Shown: piece by piece, positions 1 to 6,393 of the stretch | How positions within the stretch are numbered: the first letter of the stretch is position 1 | Layout of the letters: every line of letters starts with the position of its first letter | DNA from: JBGAWK01 sp044227665 | Lineage (GTDB): Bacteria > Bacteroidota > Bacteroidia > Chitinophagales > JADIYW01 | Assembly (NCBI GenBank): GCA_044227665.1 | Contig: JBGAWK010000087.1 | Coordinates: 1-6,393 of the forward strand | Direction of reading: 5' to 3' | Length of the DNA stretch: 6,393 nucleotides | Notes under the pieces: model-generated | Database searches by the model: none | Told to the model about the DNA's origin: nothing | The model's input: only the letters and a program-made list of their open reading frames with translations | Translations under genes and position numbers: made by a program

Positions 1-833
1 ATGACCTAGATGAATTGATGCAAAATGCAGAATATTTTATTGATGCCGTCTCAGGCTATCGCTCTGACTTTGCACTGTTTCCAGAATTTTTCAATGCGCC
101 CCTTATGGCTAAATTCAATCACATGAGTGAACCCGAAGCCATACGCCATCTAGCAGCATATACCGAAGACATAGTAGATAGATTCTCTGCACTATCAGTG
201 AGCTATAATATTAATATTATCACAGGCAGCTTCCCAGAGATTCAGGACAATCTCTTATACAATGTAGGCTATCTCTGTCGTCGTGATGGCTCTGTAGAAC
301 GCTATGTCAAAATTCATGTCACGCCGGATGAGGCAAAAGTGTGGGGAATGCAAGGCGGCAATGAGCTCAAGACATTTCAGACTGACTGTGGTCGCATAGG
401 CGTACTTATATGTTATGATTCTGAATTTCCAGAGCTTAGCCGGATTCTCGCCGACGAAGGCATGGATATTCTTTTCGTGCCCTTCCTCACCGACACCCAA
501 AATGGGTATTCTCGTGTACGACACTGCGCTCATGCCCGTGCCATAGAGAATGAATGCTACGTAGTCATAGCAGGAAATGTAGGCAACCTCCCCAATGTAC
601 ACAATATGGACATCCAATACGCCCAGTCTATGGTGTTTACACCCTGTGATTTTGCCTTCCCTACCAATGGCATAAAAGCAGAAGCTACGCCCAATACAGA
701 AATGATACTTATTGCAGACCTTGAAATAGACTTATTGAGAGAGCTACACAAATTTGGCAGCGTTAGAAACCTAATAGACAGAAGAAAGGACTTATATTCA
801 CTAAAAAGGACTTCTGCTTTCCAAAACACATAA
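1..833 (+). CDS. Carbon-nitrogen hydrolase (nitrilase superfamily), 5'-truncated by window edge
   Basis: This is the C-terminal part of a cytoplasmic nitrilase-superfamily enzyme, which hydrolyses non-peptide C-N bonds of amides or nitriles; the substrate is unknown. The frame is open from base 3 (residues D-L-D-E-L-M...), so the real start lies upstream. The TTG at 15 and ATG at 18 are internal, because the first strand of the nitrilase fold is missing. Counting from the TTG at 15, the catalytic triad is visible: Glu24 in LFPEFF, Lys99 in VKIHVTP and Cys133 in LICYDSEFPE. A late GSVRNLIDRRKDLYS segment (about 248-262) is typical of the family C-terminus. The closest type I recognise is the Bacteroidota protein of roughly 500 residues that fuses an N-terminal GNAT acetyltransferase to this hydrolase. 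That fusion is an inference, since the N-terminus is not in the window. The gene ends in TAA, 20 bp from the end of the convergent regulator gene. All triad residues are present, so I expect an active enzyme. Confidence 0.9.
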   Translation, partial: DLDELMQNAEYFIDAVSGYRSDFALFPEFFNAPLMAKFNHMSEPEAIRHLAAYTEDIVDRFSALSVSYNINIITGSFPEIQDNLLYNVGYLCRRDGSVERYVKIHVTPDEAKVWGMQGGNELKTFQTDCGRIGVLICYDSEFPELSRILADEGMDILFVPFLTDTQNGYSRVRHCAHARAIENECYVVIAGNVGNLPNVHNMDIQYAQSMVFTPCDFAFPTNGIKAEATPNTEMILIADLEIDLLRELHKFGSVRNLIDRRKDLYSLKRTSAFQNT

Positions 834-853
834 GTATATGGTATAAAAAATAT

Positions 854-1432
854 TTATCTCCGTATCAGCTTCTTGATGCGACTAAGTGAGGTAGGCGTAA
901 CCCCAATAAACGAAGCTAAATATTTCTGGGGTATCGCCTGCAAATATTCGGGCTTATTGAGTAAATCCAAATAACGTTCTTCCGCTGTATCTCGCTGTAA
1001 TGCAGTAAAGCGCTCCAGCAAATGCAAGATAACATCTTCCCAAAATTTGCGCATCATCTCTTGCATCTGAGGATAGTCTTTATAAAATTTATCCACCTCC
1101 TGCTTTGGTAAATATAGAATCTCACTGTCTTCTATTGCCTGAAGATAATTCTTTGTAGGAGTACCACTTATATAGCTATAAATCTCTATAGCCGATGAGT
1201 ATTTCATGGCAAACCATACAGAAATTTCCACGTCATCATGTATATAATATAGTCTTAGACAGCCTTTTTGTACAAAAATAAGATCGTTGCACACCTCTCC
1301 TTCTCTGAGGATGAAATCATTTTTTTTGATATATCGTTTTCTAAATTTATTGCATATTTCCTCCAATGCCTCTGTATCAAATGAAGCATACGCTGACAAA
1401 AACTGTTTTAATTCTGCACTCAAGACATCCAA
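854..1432 (-). CDS. Crp/Fnr family transcriptional regulator
   Basis: This is a 192-residue DNA-binding regulator with the compact layout usual for Bacteroidota Crp/Fnr proteins. Residues about 24-115 form the cyclic-nucleotide-binding-like beta-roll (KKNDFILREGEVCNDLIFVQKG, then CLRLYY). A dimerisation helix follows at about 118-147. The C-terminus (about 152-192) carries the winged-helix DNA-reading segment, including IPQKYLASFIGVTPTSLSRIKK. The G-E-(L/S)-x-x-x-R-(S/T) cAMP pocket of E. coli CRP is not seen: the matching stretch is SSAIEIYSYISGTPTKNY. There is also no N-terminal Fnr cysteine cluster, so the ligand is unknown. The chosen start is TTG at 1432-1430, because no in-frame ATG lies between the upstream stop (TAG at 1456-1454) and Met76, well inside the beta-roll. 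The N-terminus from this TTG lines up with the expected family start. It is divergent from the C69 hydrolase, 43 bp away, which makes that gene and its own promoter plausible targets. Confidence 0.85.
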   Translation of the reverse strand: MDVLSAELKQFLSAYASFDTEALEEICNKFRKRYIKKNDFILREGEVCNDLIFVQKGCLRLYYIHDDVEISVWFAMKYSSAIEIYSYISGTPTKNYLQAIEDSEILYLPKQEVDKFYKDYPQMQEMMRKFWEDVILHLLERFTALQRDTAEERYLDLLNKPEYLQAIPQKYLASFIGVTPTSLSRIKKLIRR

Positions 1433-1505
1433 ACTTATGCATTTTATTACTTTCTAAATAATTATATTTACAAACATGTGCGACACTTTGTGTAAACAAG
1501 TGAAA

Positions 1506-1536
1506 GGTCAGAATTTTTTTGCCAAAAATTCTGACC
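1506..1536. repeat. Perfect 13-bp inverted repeat inside the start of the C69 gene
   Basis: The left arm GGTCAGAATTTTT (1506-1518) and right arm AAAAATTCTGACC (1524-1536) are exact reverse complements, separated by five bases TTGCC. The repeat covers codons 11 to 21 of the C69 gene, including part of the conserved FAKNSDR motif. It could form an mRNA hairpin about 30 nt after the start codon, or a DNA cruciform or operator lying 74-104 bp upstream of the divergent regulator start. Neither side is followed by a good T-run, so a standard intrinsic terminator is not supported. Function is unknown and chance is possible because the arms are constrained by protein coding. Confidence 0.6.
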
Positions 1537-2260
1537 GTGATTACGGAGAACCTCAATATATACACTACGCAATACTGGGAAATGAACATTTTGATACTAT
1601 ACCAGAATATAAATACGAATACCAAGAAGTAGCTCTACCTCTACTAGAAAAGTTAAAGTCGGGATATCCCTGTAATATACCAGCATTACTCTCTCGTCCA
1701 TCCTGGCTGTGGGGTGCGGAAATAGGTATAAACATTCATGGAGTAGCCATTGGCAACGAAGCTGTATTTACACTGCGAACTGCACACAGGAAAGGTATTC
1801 TCGGCATGGACTTACTAAGGCTCGCACTACACAATGCTACCTCCGCCTATGAAGCATTACAACTCTTATCTACTTGGATAGAAAATATACCACAAGGGGG
1901 CAATGGAAGCTACACCTCCTCATTATTTTACAACAACTCTTTTATCATCAAAGACCCTGATGATGCCTATATCTTAGAAACCGCAGGATATAAATATGTA
2001 TGGAAAAAAATAAGAACAACAGAAGCCATTTCTAACAATTATTCGCTATACGATGGAGATGAAGCCAATAGACCTGAAAAATCGCTTATACCTAATGCAT
2101 CTCCTTTTCATGCATTTTTTACAAAGGGGAAATACCGCAGAAACTCCAATCAAAATTTTTTATCCAAAGATATAGACTTACTAAAATTAATGCAACAAAT
2201 GCGTTCACATGGTGAATCGGACATCATACATTCCTCGATGAAAGGCATTTGCCTGCATGC

Positions 2261-2566
2261 AAGGGCATAGCCTCTACCACCACCACCGCATCTTGGATTA
2301 TTGATTACAATTTAAAAGTTCCTGTAATATGGTATATGCCTCATGCCCACCCTTGTGTAGGTAAGTATCTCCCCATACCATTGGAAGAAGCTACGCTTTT
2401 ACAATATAATACTATTTCTACGCAGCTAGAGTCTTATCTCCGTGCAACAGAGCAAGCACAGTACCATATCCAGCATTACAACAATTTTAGAGAAAATATA
2501 AGGCCTAAAATAATTTCAGAACAAAATTTATTGGTACAAAGAATAACTCACACTTATAATATTTGA
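2261..2566 (+). pseudogene. 3' fragment of the C69/secernin-like hydrolase, -1 frame
   Basis: This is the displaced C-terminal segment of the same gene, about 101 residues from Lys-Gly-Ile-Ala to the TGA. It contains STTTTASWIIDYNLKVPVIWYM, which matches the (S/Q)TTASM...L.PVVW pattern that follows ICxHA in secernin-like proteins, then a PCVGKYLPIPLEEA stretch and a polar, probably helical tail. The frame can be opened as far upstream as a TTG at 2249, but that codon overlaps the ICLHA coding region in the wrong frame and has no sign of being a real start. I treat this as part of one broken gene, not a separate protein. Absence of further stops or indels over 100 codons suggests the lesion is recent or artefactual. 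Confidence 0.75.
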
Positions 2567-2633
2567 AATTCACAATACGCATTGTCTTGTCCTAAAATAA
2601 TTTTTCATTTTTTAGACGCTTTTTTGAAAATGT

Positions 2634-2671
2634 GTAAACGTATTCTAGGATAATAACCTCGTATGTTTTAC
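2634..2671. terminator. Possible bidirectional terminator hairpin between convergent genes
   Basis: GTAAACGTAT (2634-2643) pairs with GTATGTTTTAC (2661-2671), with one bulged T and G-T wobble pairs. Inside it AGG (2647-2649) pairs with CCT (2657-2659) around a seven-base loop. The hairpin sits in the 144-bp gap between the ends of the C69 gene and the minus-strand secreted-protein gene, where a shared terminator is expected. No strong T-tract follows on either strand, so the call rests on position and structure. On the plus strand an alternative is a weak CTAAAA/TTTTAG stem (2592-2615) followed by a six-T run at 2620-2625. Confidence 0.35.
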
Positions 2672-2710
2672 AAACTTTACATATCACTAGTACATAATCC
2701 TAAGAATATT

Positions 2711-5700
2711 CTATTGCTTGATAAGTTTAAAATTCTTGTCATTGATCATAAGAATATATTCTCCTTTGCTGAAGTTACTAAGATCTATAGTTAAATCTTC
2801 ATCATTGACATAGTCAAAGAACTTATTATACATCAATTTACCACTTATGTCATAAATATTGATATTTGCAGTCCCTTGTGGAATTGAGGACACAAATACC
2901 CGTGCACTGGTAGGGTTAGGAAAAACTTTTAATTGATTATCTATATCAAAATTCAAGAACTCGATATTGCTATATTTATATTGCCCATCATAATCTACTT
3001 GTTTTAGCCTATAATAGTTTATTCCCGAAGGAGGGCTAGTGTGTAAAAATGAATAGTCATGTCGTGCATTGGTAGTACCATTACCTTCTACGCTGCCAAT
3101 AGTAGTGAAGTTGACTGCATCAGTACTATGTTCTACCTCAAAATAGTTGTTGTTTAACTCACTCAATGTAATCCACTTCAAGGAAGCATTAGCACCATAT
3201 TTGGTGGCTTTAAAATATACAAGCTCTACAGGAAGCGGCCCTGAAGCCGCACAAGCCAAACTTGAGAAAGTAGTAGTTCTGTTACAAGATATACCCCCTC
3301 CATAATCTACCGTTAATAATATTTGAGCGGAAGTAGTAGCAGAATCAAAGGTGAACAAACCTGTACTATTAGAAGAAGGAGATGGCATTGTACCGGCATC
3401 AATACTCTGTACGGTATAGGTGAATGTAGTGCCTACTGAATTTTCTGTAGCATAGAACTGGTAGCTAGGCTTCTCTGTAGCTACACAGCCAGTATATACT
3501 GCGTTTATTTCGGGGTTTCTACTTGTAATTTCTATAGCACCGGATACACTGCCCACACATCCCGACGATGGTACAGAAGACACAAATTCATAAGTGCCGG
3601 GAGTAGATACTGTAAAACTATATGGGCTTGCCGTAGAAGTTGTAAAACTAGTATTCACACCATTAACTTTCAGAACAAAAGTAGAACCATTGGGCAAGCC
3701 TGTAACGGTAAGCGTCGGATTAGTCCCGCCATTACATGTAAAACCTGATCCTGTCAACGTAGCATTAGCACAACTTACTGTATAGTTTAATGCTGATGTT
3801 GTGGCATTGGCTTTAGAGCATGAAGTAGGAATAGGCTTTACTATAGCTTTAAAAAAAGTAGCCCCTGCATTACATAGCGAAGATGGAATTGTATAAGTAC
3901 AGCATGGCACTGTTACAGGTGGGGTAATACATGTTTGTTGGCTAGTATTAGGCTGATCTGGGGTAAGTGTTGTAGAGGCTACATAAGTACCAGCAGATGT
4001 TCTATAAATACCTCTATCTGTAGCAGAGTTGAATGTCACATTTGTAGCTGCATTGCCGGGGTTTGCGATGGTACTAGTAGATGAAACATCGCAACTTTTT
4101 ATCCCTGCTGGATAGGTAGAAGCATTATTCCCATTATTATATGAAATAGAGTGTACCAAAGTGCCTGCTGCATCAAGTATAGATACTTGTCCCGCCGTAT
4201 TATTTAGGTTGGTAGGTCTAAGGCTCGCACGTATCCATGTGCGCAAAGTCATAGTACTTATATCTACTTCGGCAGTACCGCCGCCGCTATAAGGCGTGGT
4301 AGCGCCCCCAGTAGGAAATCCCGTGCCACTTCCAAGACCAGAAGCACCGCCGACACCCCCTATAAGAAAATAACTGCAAGCCGGAATTGTAAGATTATTT
4401 GGCAGCCTTACCGTCCATCCAGAGGCAGCACCGCCACTAGTTGTAGCAGAATGTACTAAAATATAGCAGCTTATATCTTTATCGCATGGGCCCGGATTAA
4501 ATAACTCTATAAACTCTCCGCCTCCGGCACCATCTCCTGATGTCGGGCGGATACCCAATTCGTTAATAAATAAGCCACTTCCATCAGCAGGGCAGTTGGG
4601 TGCCCCTACAGCTATAGTTTTAGAACAAATAAGATCCGAAGCAGGTGAGATATAAGGATCAAAAGATGCAGAGGTTCCTTTATACCACTCTACAGTACCC
4701 CCATTGGGCAAATTGGCATTTGTAGGCGTATTTACGCATAGCGTAACTATATCTCCAGGACATTTACTGCCACTAGCTGTAGATGCTCCAGTATTGAGTG
4801 TGAGTACAGGACATAGCGGCGGTGCTTTACATGGTGTAACTGTAGTTACAACTGTTGCAGGCGAACAACCTGAGGCATTAGTAACTGTTAATGTAAATGT
4901 ACCTATATCGGAATCTAGCACTTGAAATATACCCGTAGTATTGGTCTGACTATATCCCCCTGAACTCGTCAAGGTATAGGATACCGGCGTAGCCGTAGGT
5001 GGTGTAAGCGTAACTTGGTTCATACCAGAGGATGCACTCGTGCAAGTAAGCGTTGCAGCAGTAGCAGGTATAGAATAGGTGATATTCAGCACTCTTCGCG
5101 AATAACATTCATACGTAGAAGTGGTAGCATCATTCACCAAGGTATAAGAGCCTGTTCCAGGACATATAATGCCACAGGTACGCGTTTCATCTGCCCAATA
5201 GAATTCATAGGTATGTGTGCCTAGTAAAGGAATTACGGAAGTGACTAGTTCGGTCATACCACTGCTATTCACATTTGTATGCGTCCATGCCGTAGGCGTT
5301 CCATTGTCAATTCTATAGAAAGACCCTACTTTGCCTTTGGGACTCAAGGTTAAAGGCTCTACATTTTGAAAATTATAGACTTCGTATTTAAGGTCTATAG
5401 GATTTTCATTACATACCGTAATATTTGAAGATACTGAAGTAATCTCTACCCCATCCTTGAAAAACTTATACCGTGGACTGGAAGATATGCTGTTCGTTCT
5501 TCCGGGTGTAGGATAGTCATCTGCTAAAGGTCCGTTAGAACCATTTCCATTTCCTGCCTGTATGATAGTTCCTGAAACCCCATCCACGGCTAATGCATAA
5601 GAGGAATTGCACCCTACAATATCTCTATTCTCTATGGTAGTATATGCCATATCCCCTACTGCGGGCACATTCAGCGTAGCCGAAGCACATGATAAACCGG

Positions 5701-6253
5701 CAGATGGAGCAGTAACGGTAAGTATCCCACTGCCATAATTATTCCCACCACCAACTTGCCATGCATCTACAATATTTAGTGAATTGTCATACAAAACTAC
5801 CCTATCTCCTAAGTTTGCATTATTCCAAACTCCTGCAAGGCTAGATTGGCTACAATTACAGCTATCCAAATCCAAATAGATGGTTTTATCATAGGGCGAT
5901 GACACACCTTGATATAAACCATTTACACCTGCCACTTTGGTAGCAAATTTATATTGAAACAAATTTTCAAAATCACATTCCGTGCAGCTCATTTTAGTAG
6001 TACGACCTACCAACAGAAATCCATTTGCCGGAAGAAGTGTTCCATAAGGGATAGTTATTCTAGTATTGCCCCCATTAGTAAGCCTATAACAACTCAAATC
6101 AACTATACTATTGGACGTATTATATAATTCTATCCATTCTCCTGACTTAGAATCATTACTACCAGCATCGTTTTGTAATTCATTTATCTTAATTTGGGAT
6201 AAAATAATGTTATTTAGGGATATTAATAAAGTAATTAGTAAGATTTTTCTCAT
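2711..6253 (-). CDS. T9SS-secreted protein with two lamin-tail domains and type A sorting domain
   Basis: This is a 1180-residue protein exported by Sec and then the T9SS to the cell surface or medium. The start is ATG 6253-6251, giving a clear signal peptide (MRKILLITLLISLNNIILSQ). Residues about 21-254 form a lamin-tail domain (IKINELQNDA, GEWIELYNTS, DLSCYRL, closing YPTPGRTN). A linker follows (about 260-390), then Ig/PKD-like beta-sandwich segments (about 390-475 and 481-556). A second lamin-tail domain spans about 561-770 (LFINELGIRP, GEFIELFNPG, DISCYIL, closing LTPDQPN). Further beta-rich, cysteine-bearing linkers fill about 782-1001. Residues about 1006-1100 hold the LPVEL...YFEVEHS...YYRLKQVDYDGQYKYS block common before T9SS tails, and 1105-1180 the sorting domain (LKVFPNPTSARVFV, INIYDISGKLMY, LSNFSKGEYILMI). 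Thirty-four cysteines lie between 55 and 1001 and none in the last 179 residues, suggesting disulfides outside the cell. No enzyme motif is seen. Adhesion, matrix or nuclease-associated roles seen with lamin-tail domains elsewhere are only possibilities. Confidence 0.92.
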   Translation of the reverse strand: MRKILLITLLISLNNIILSQIKINELQNDAGSNDSKSGEWIELYNTSNSIVDLSCYRLTNGGNTRITIPYGTLLPANGFLLVGRTTKMSCTECDFENLFQYKFATKVAGVNGLYQGVSSPYDKTIYLDLDSCNCSQSSLAGVWNNANLGDRVVLYDNSLNIVDAWQVGGGNNYGSGILTVTAPSAGLSCASATLNVPAVGDMAYTTIENRDIVGCNSSYALAVDGVSGTIIQAGNGNGSNGPLADDYPTPGRTNSISSSPRYKFFKDGVEITSVSSNITVCNENPIDLKYEVYNFQNVEPLTLSPKGKVGSFYRIDNGTPTAWTHTNVNSSGMTELVTSVIPLLGTHTYEFYWADETRTCGIICPGTGSYTLVNDATTSTYECYSRRVLNITYSIPATAATLTCTSASSGMNQVTLTPPTATPVSYTLTSSGGYSQTNTTGIFQVLDSDIGTFTLTVTNASGCSPATVVTTVTPCKAPPLCPVLTLNTGASTASGSKCPGDIVTLCVNTPTNANLPNGGTVEWYKGTSASFDPYISPASDLICSKTIAVGAPNCPADGSGLFINELGIRPTSGDGAGGGEFIELFNPGPCDKDISCYILVHSATTSGGAASGWTVRLPNNLTIPACSYFLIGGVGGASGLGSGTGFPTGGATTPYSGGGTAEVDISTMTLRTWIRASLRPTNLNNTAGQVSILDAAGTLVHSISYNNGNNASTYPAGIKSCDVSSTSTIANPGNAATNVTFNSATDRGIYRTSAGTYVASTTLTPDQPNTSQQTCITPPVTVPCCTYTIPSSLCNAGATFFKAIVKPIPTSCSKANATTSALNYTVSCANATLTGSGFTCNGGTNPTLTVTGLPNGSTFVLKVNGVNTSFTTSTASPYSFTVSTPGTYEFVSSVPSSGCVGSVSGAIEITSRNPEINAVYTGCVATEKPSYQFYATENSVGTTFTYTVQSIDAGTMPSPSSNSTGLFTFDSATTSAQILLTVDYGGGISCNRTTTFSSLACAASGPLPVELVYFKATKYGANASLKWITLSELNNNYFEVEHSTDAVNFTTIGSVEGNGTTNARHDYSFLHTSPPSGINYYRLKQVDYDGQYKYSNIEFLNFDIDNQLKVFPNPTSARVFVSSIPQGTANINIYDISGKLMYNKFFDYVNDEDLTIDLSNFSKGEYILMINDKNFKLIKQ

Positions 6254-6257
6254 AACT

Positions 6258-6275
6258 ATAATAATTATAATAATT
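6258..6275. repeat. Two tandem copies of a 9-bp AT repeat in the leader
   Basis: The nonamer ATAATAATT occurs twice head to tail (6258-6266 and 6267-6275), immediately upstream of the ATG at 6253 and within the predicted leader of the minus-strand gene. Such low-complexity AT sequence can arise by slippage. It may keep the ribosome-binding region unstructured, but no specific function can be assigned. Confidence 0.45.
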
Positions 6276-6279
6276 TATG

Positions 6280-6312
6280 CAAAATTACCCCAAATAACAA
6301 ACCGAAATCAAA
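6280..6312 (-). promoter_or_regulatory. Bacteroidota-type promoter for the T9SS protein gene
   Basis: On the minus strand TTTG (6312-6309) is followed after 21 bases by TAATTTTG (6287-6280), an exact fit to the TAnnTTTG -7 element of primary sigma promoters in this phylum. Transcription would begin near 6273, leaving a leader of about 20 nt before the ATG at 6253. The leader is AT-only apart from one G and has no Shine-Dalgarno motif, as is usual for Bacteroidota. The spacing is at the longer end of the accepted range, and other TTTG copies lie nearby, so the -33 choice is less certain than the -7. Confidence 0.5.
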
Positions 6313-6393
6313 AACAGTTCCATTTTAACAAATATTTTAATAATCACTCAAAAAAACAGATGGTAATTAATAATATTTCTTAATTACAAAAAA

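Larger units (their letters stand above)
1476..2566 (+). pseudogene. C69 family peptidase / secernin-like Ntn hydrolase, frameshifted
   Basis: This resembles secernin and PepD-type dipeptidases of family C69, N-terminal-nucleophile amidohydrolases. ATG at 1476 places Cys at position 2 (MCDTLC), the expected nucleophile once Met is removed; no signal peptide is seen. Family-like blocks follow: FAKNSDR (15-21), SWLWGAEIGINIHGVAIGNEAV (76-97), ILGMDLLRLAL (108-118), LETAG (167-171), EAISN (183-187) and ICLHA (258-262). The frame then stops at TAG 2268-2270, while the missing C-terminal part continues in another frame to TGA 2564-2566. One extra base near 2261 (GCAAGGG read as GCAAAGGG) would join them into about 363 residues reading ...ICLHAKGIASTTTTASWII. 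The change is therefore a single-base loss, either real or a base-calling error. No canonical slippery heptamer is present, so programmed shifting is unlikely. If real, the product ends at residue 264 and probably does not fold fully. Divergent from the Crp-like regulator. Confidence 0.8.

Noticed and set aside
205..220. Perfect 16-bp palindrome ATAATATTAATATTAT within the nitrilase gene
   Set aside because: It consists only of A and T and encodes an ordinary strand (YNINII); chance occurrence in AT-rich coding DNA is likely and there is no regulatory context.
255..829. Two minus-strand frames (120 and 90 residues) inside the nitrilase gene
   Set aside because: Antisense to a gene with an intact catalytic triad; their sequences look like shadow translations.
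1463..1470. TATATTTA as a -7 element for the C69 gene
   Set aside because: It matches TAnnTTTG except for the last base, but transcription would start at the ATG itself and no convincing TTTG lies at the right distance upstream.
1377..1625. Minus-strand 82-residue frame overlapping both the regulator and C69 starts
   Set aside because: It is antisense to the C69 coding region and out of frame with the regulator, with no family resemblance; it arises from the overlap of two real genes.
2249..2566. Independent small gene starting at TTG 2249
   Set aside because: Its sequence matches the expected C-terminal part of the upstream C69 hydrolase, so it is a frameshifted fragment and not a separate gene.
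4836..4849. GTAACT-GT-AGTTAC palindrome in the secreted-protein gene
   Set aside because: Only 6-bp arms within a threonine/valine-rich coding stretch that repeats similar codons; best explained by low-complexity coding.
3594..5224. Plus-strand frames of 63-73 residues inside the large secreted-protein gene
   Set aside because: Antisense to a continuous 1180-codon gene with recognisable domains from end to end; no independent support.
6111..6383. Plus-strand 90-residue frame with an isoleucine-rich stretch at the right edge
   Set aside because: The hydrophobic run comes from the AT-rich leader and the complement of the signal peptide region; it overlaps the real gene and its promoter.

Overview
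The window most likely comes from a member of the Bacteroidota. The strongest evidence is the 1180-residue secreted protein that fills the right half. It ends in a type IX secretion system (T9SS) type A sorting domain, preceded by the LPVEL...YFEVEHS...YYRLKQVD block that commonly precedes such tails in this phylum. The coding DNA is fairly AT-rich, start codons have A-rich upstream sequence instead of Shine-Dalgarno motifs, and one promoter matches the Bacteroidota TTTG / TAnnTTTG type. Chitinophagales or Saprospirales would fit, but the order cannot be fixed from this sequence alone.

Layout: (1) bases 1-833, plus strand: the 3' part of a nitrilase-superfamily amidohydrolase whose 5' end lies outside the window. 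In this family the missing part is often an N-terminal GNAT acetyltransferase domain. (2) 854-1432, minus strand: a small Crp/Fnr-type regulator, convergent with the nitrilase and apparently starting at TTG. (3) 1476-2566, plus strand: a family C69 (secernin-like) N-terminal-nucleophile hydrolase, divergent from the regulator across only 43 bp and broken by a one-base frameshift near 2261. (4) 2567-2710: a convergent intergenic gap with a hairpin that may act as a bidirectional terminator. (5) 2711-6253, minus strand: the large T9SS substrate, with two lamin-tail domains, cysteine-rich beta-sandwich-like linkers and the sorting tail. (6) 6254-6393: its upstream region, with a good promoter match and no gene.

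Functional links are limited. The regulator and the C69 hydrolase share a short divergent intergenic region, so regulation of the hydrolase by this Crp-like protein is a reasonable guess. The nitrilase and C69 enzymes both act on amide bonds, but nothing shows that they share a pathway. The lamin-tail protein is a stand-alone transcription unit for a surface or secreted product. I see no mobile element, CRISPR array, RNA gene or phage module. The points most worth checking are the C69 frameshift, a perfect 13-bp inverted repeat just inside the C69 start, the non-ATG regulator start, and the twin lamin-tail, 34-cysteine architecture of the secreted protein.
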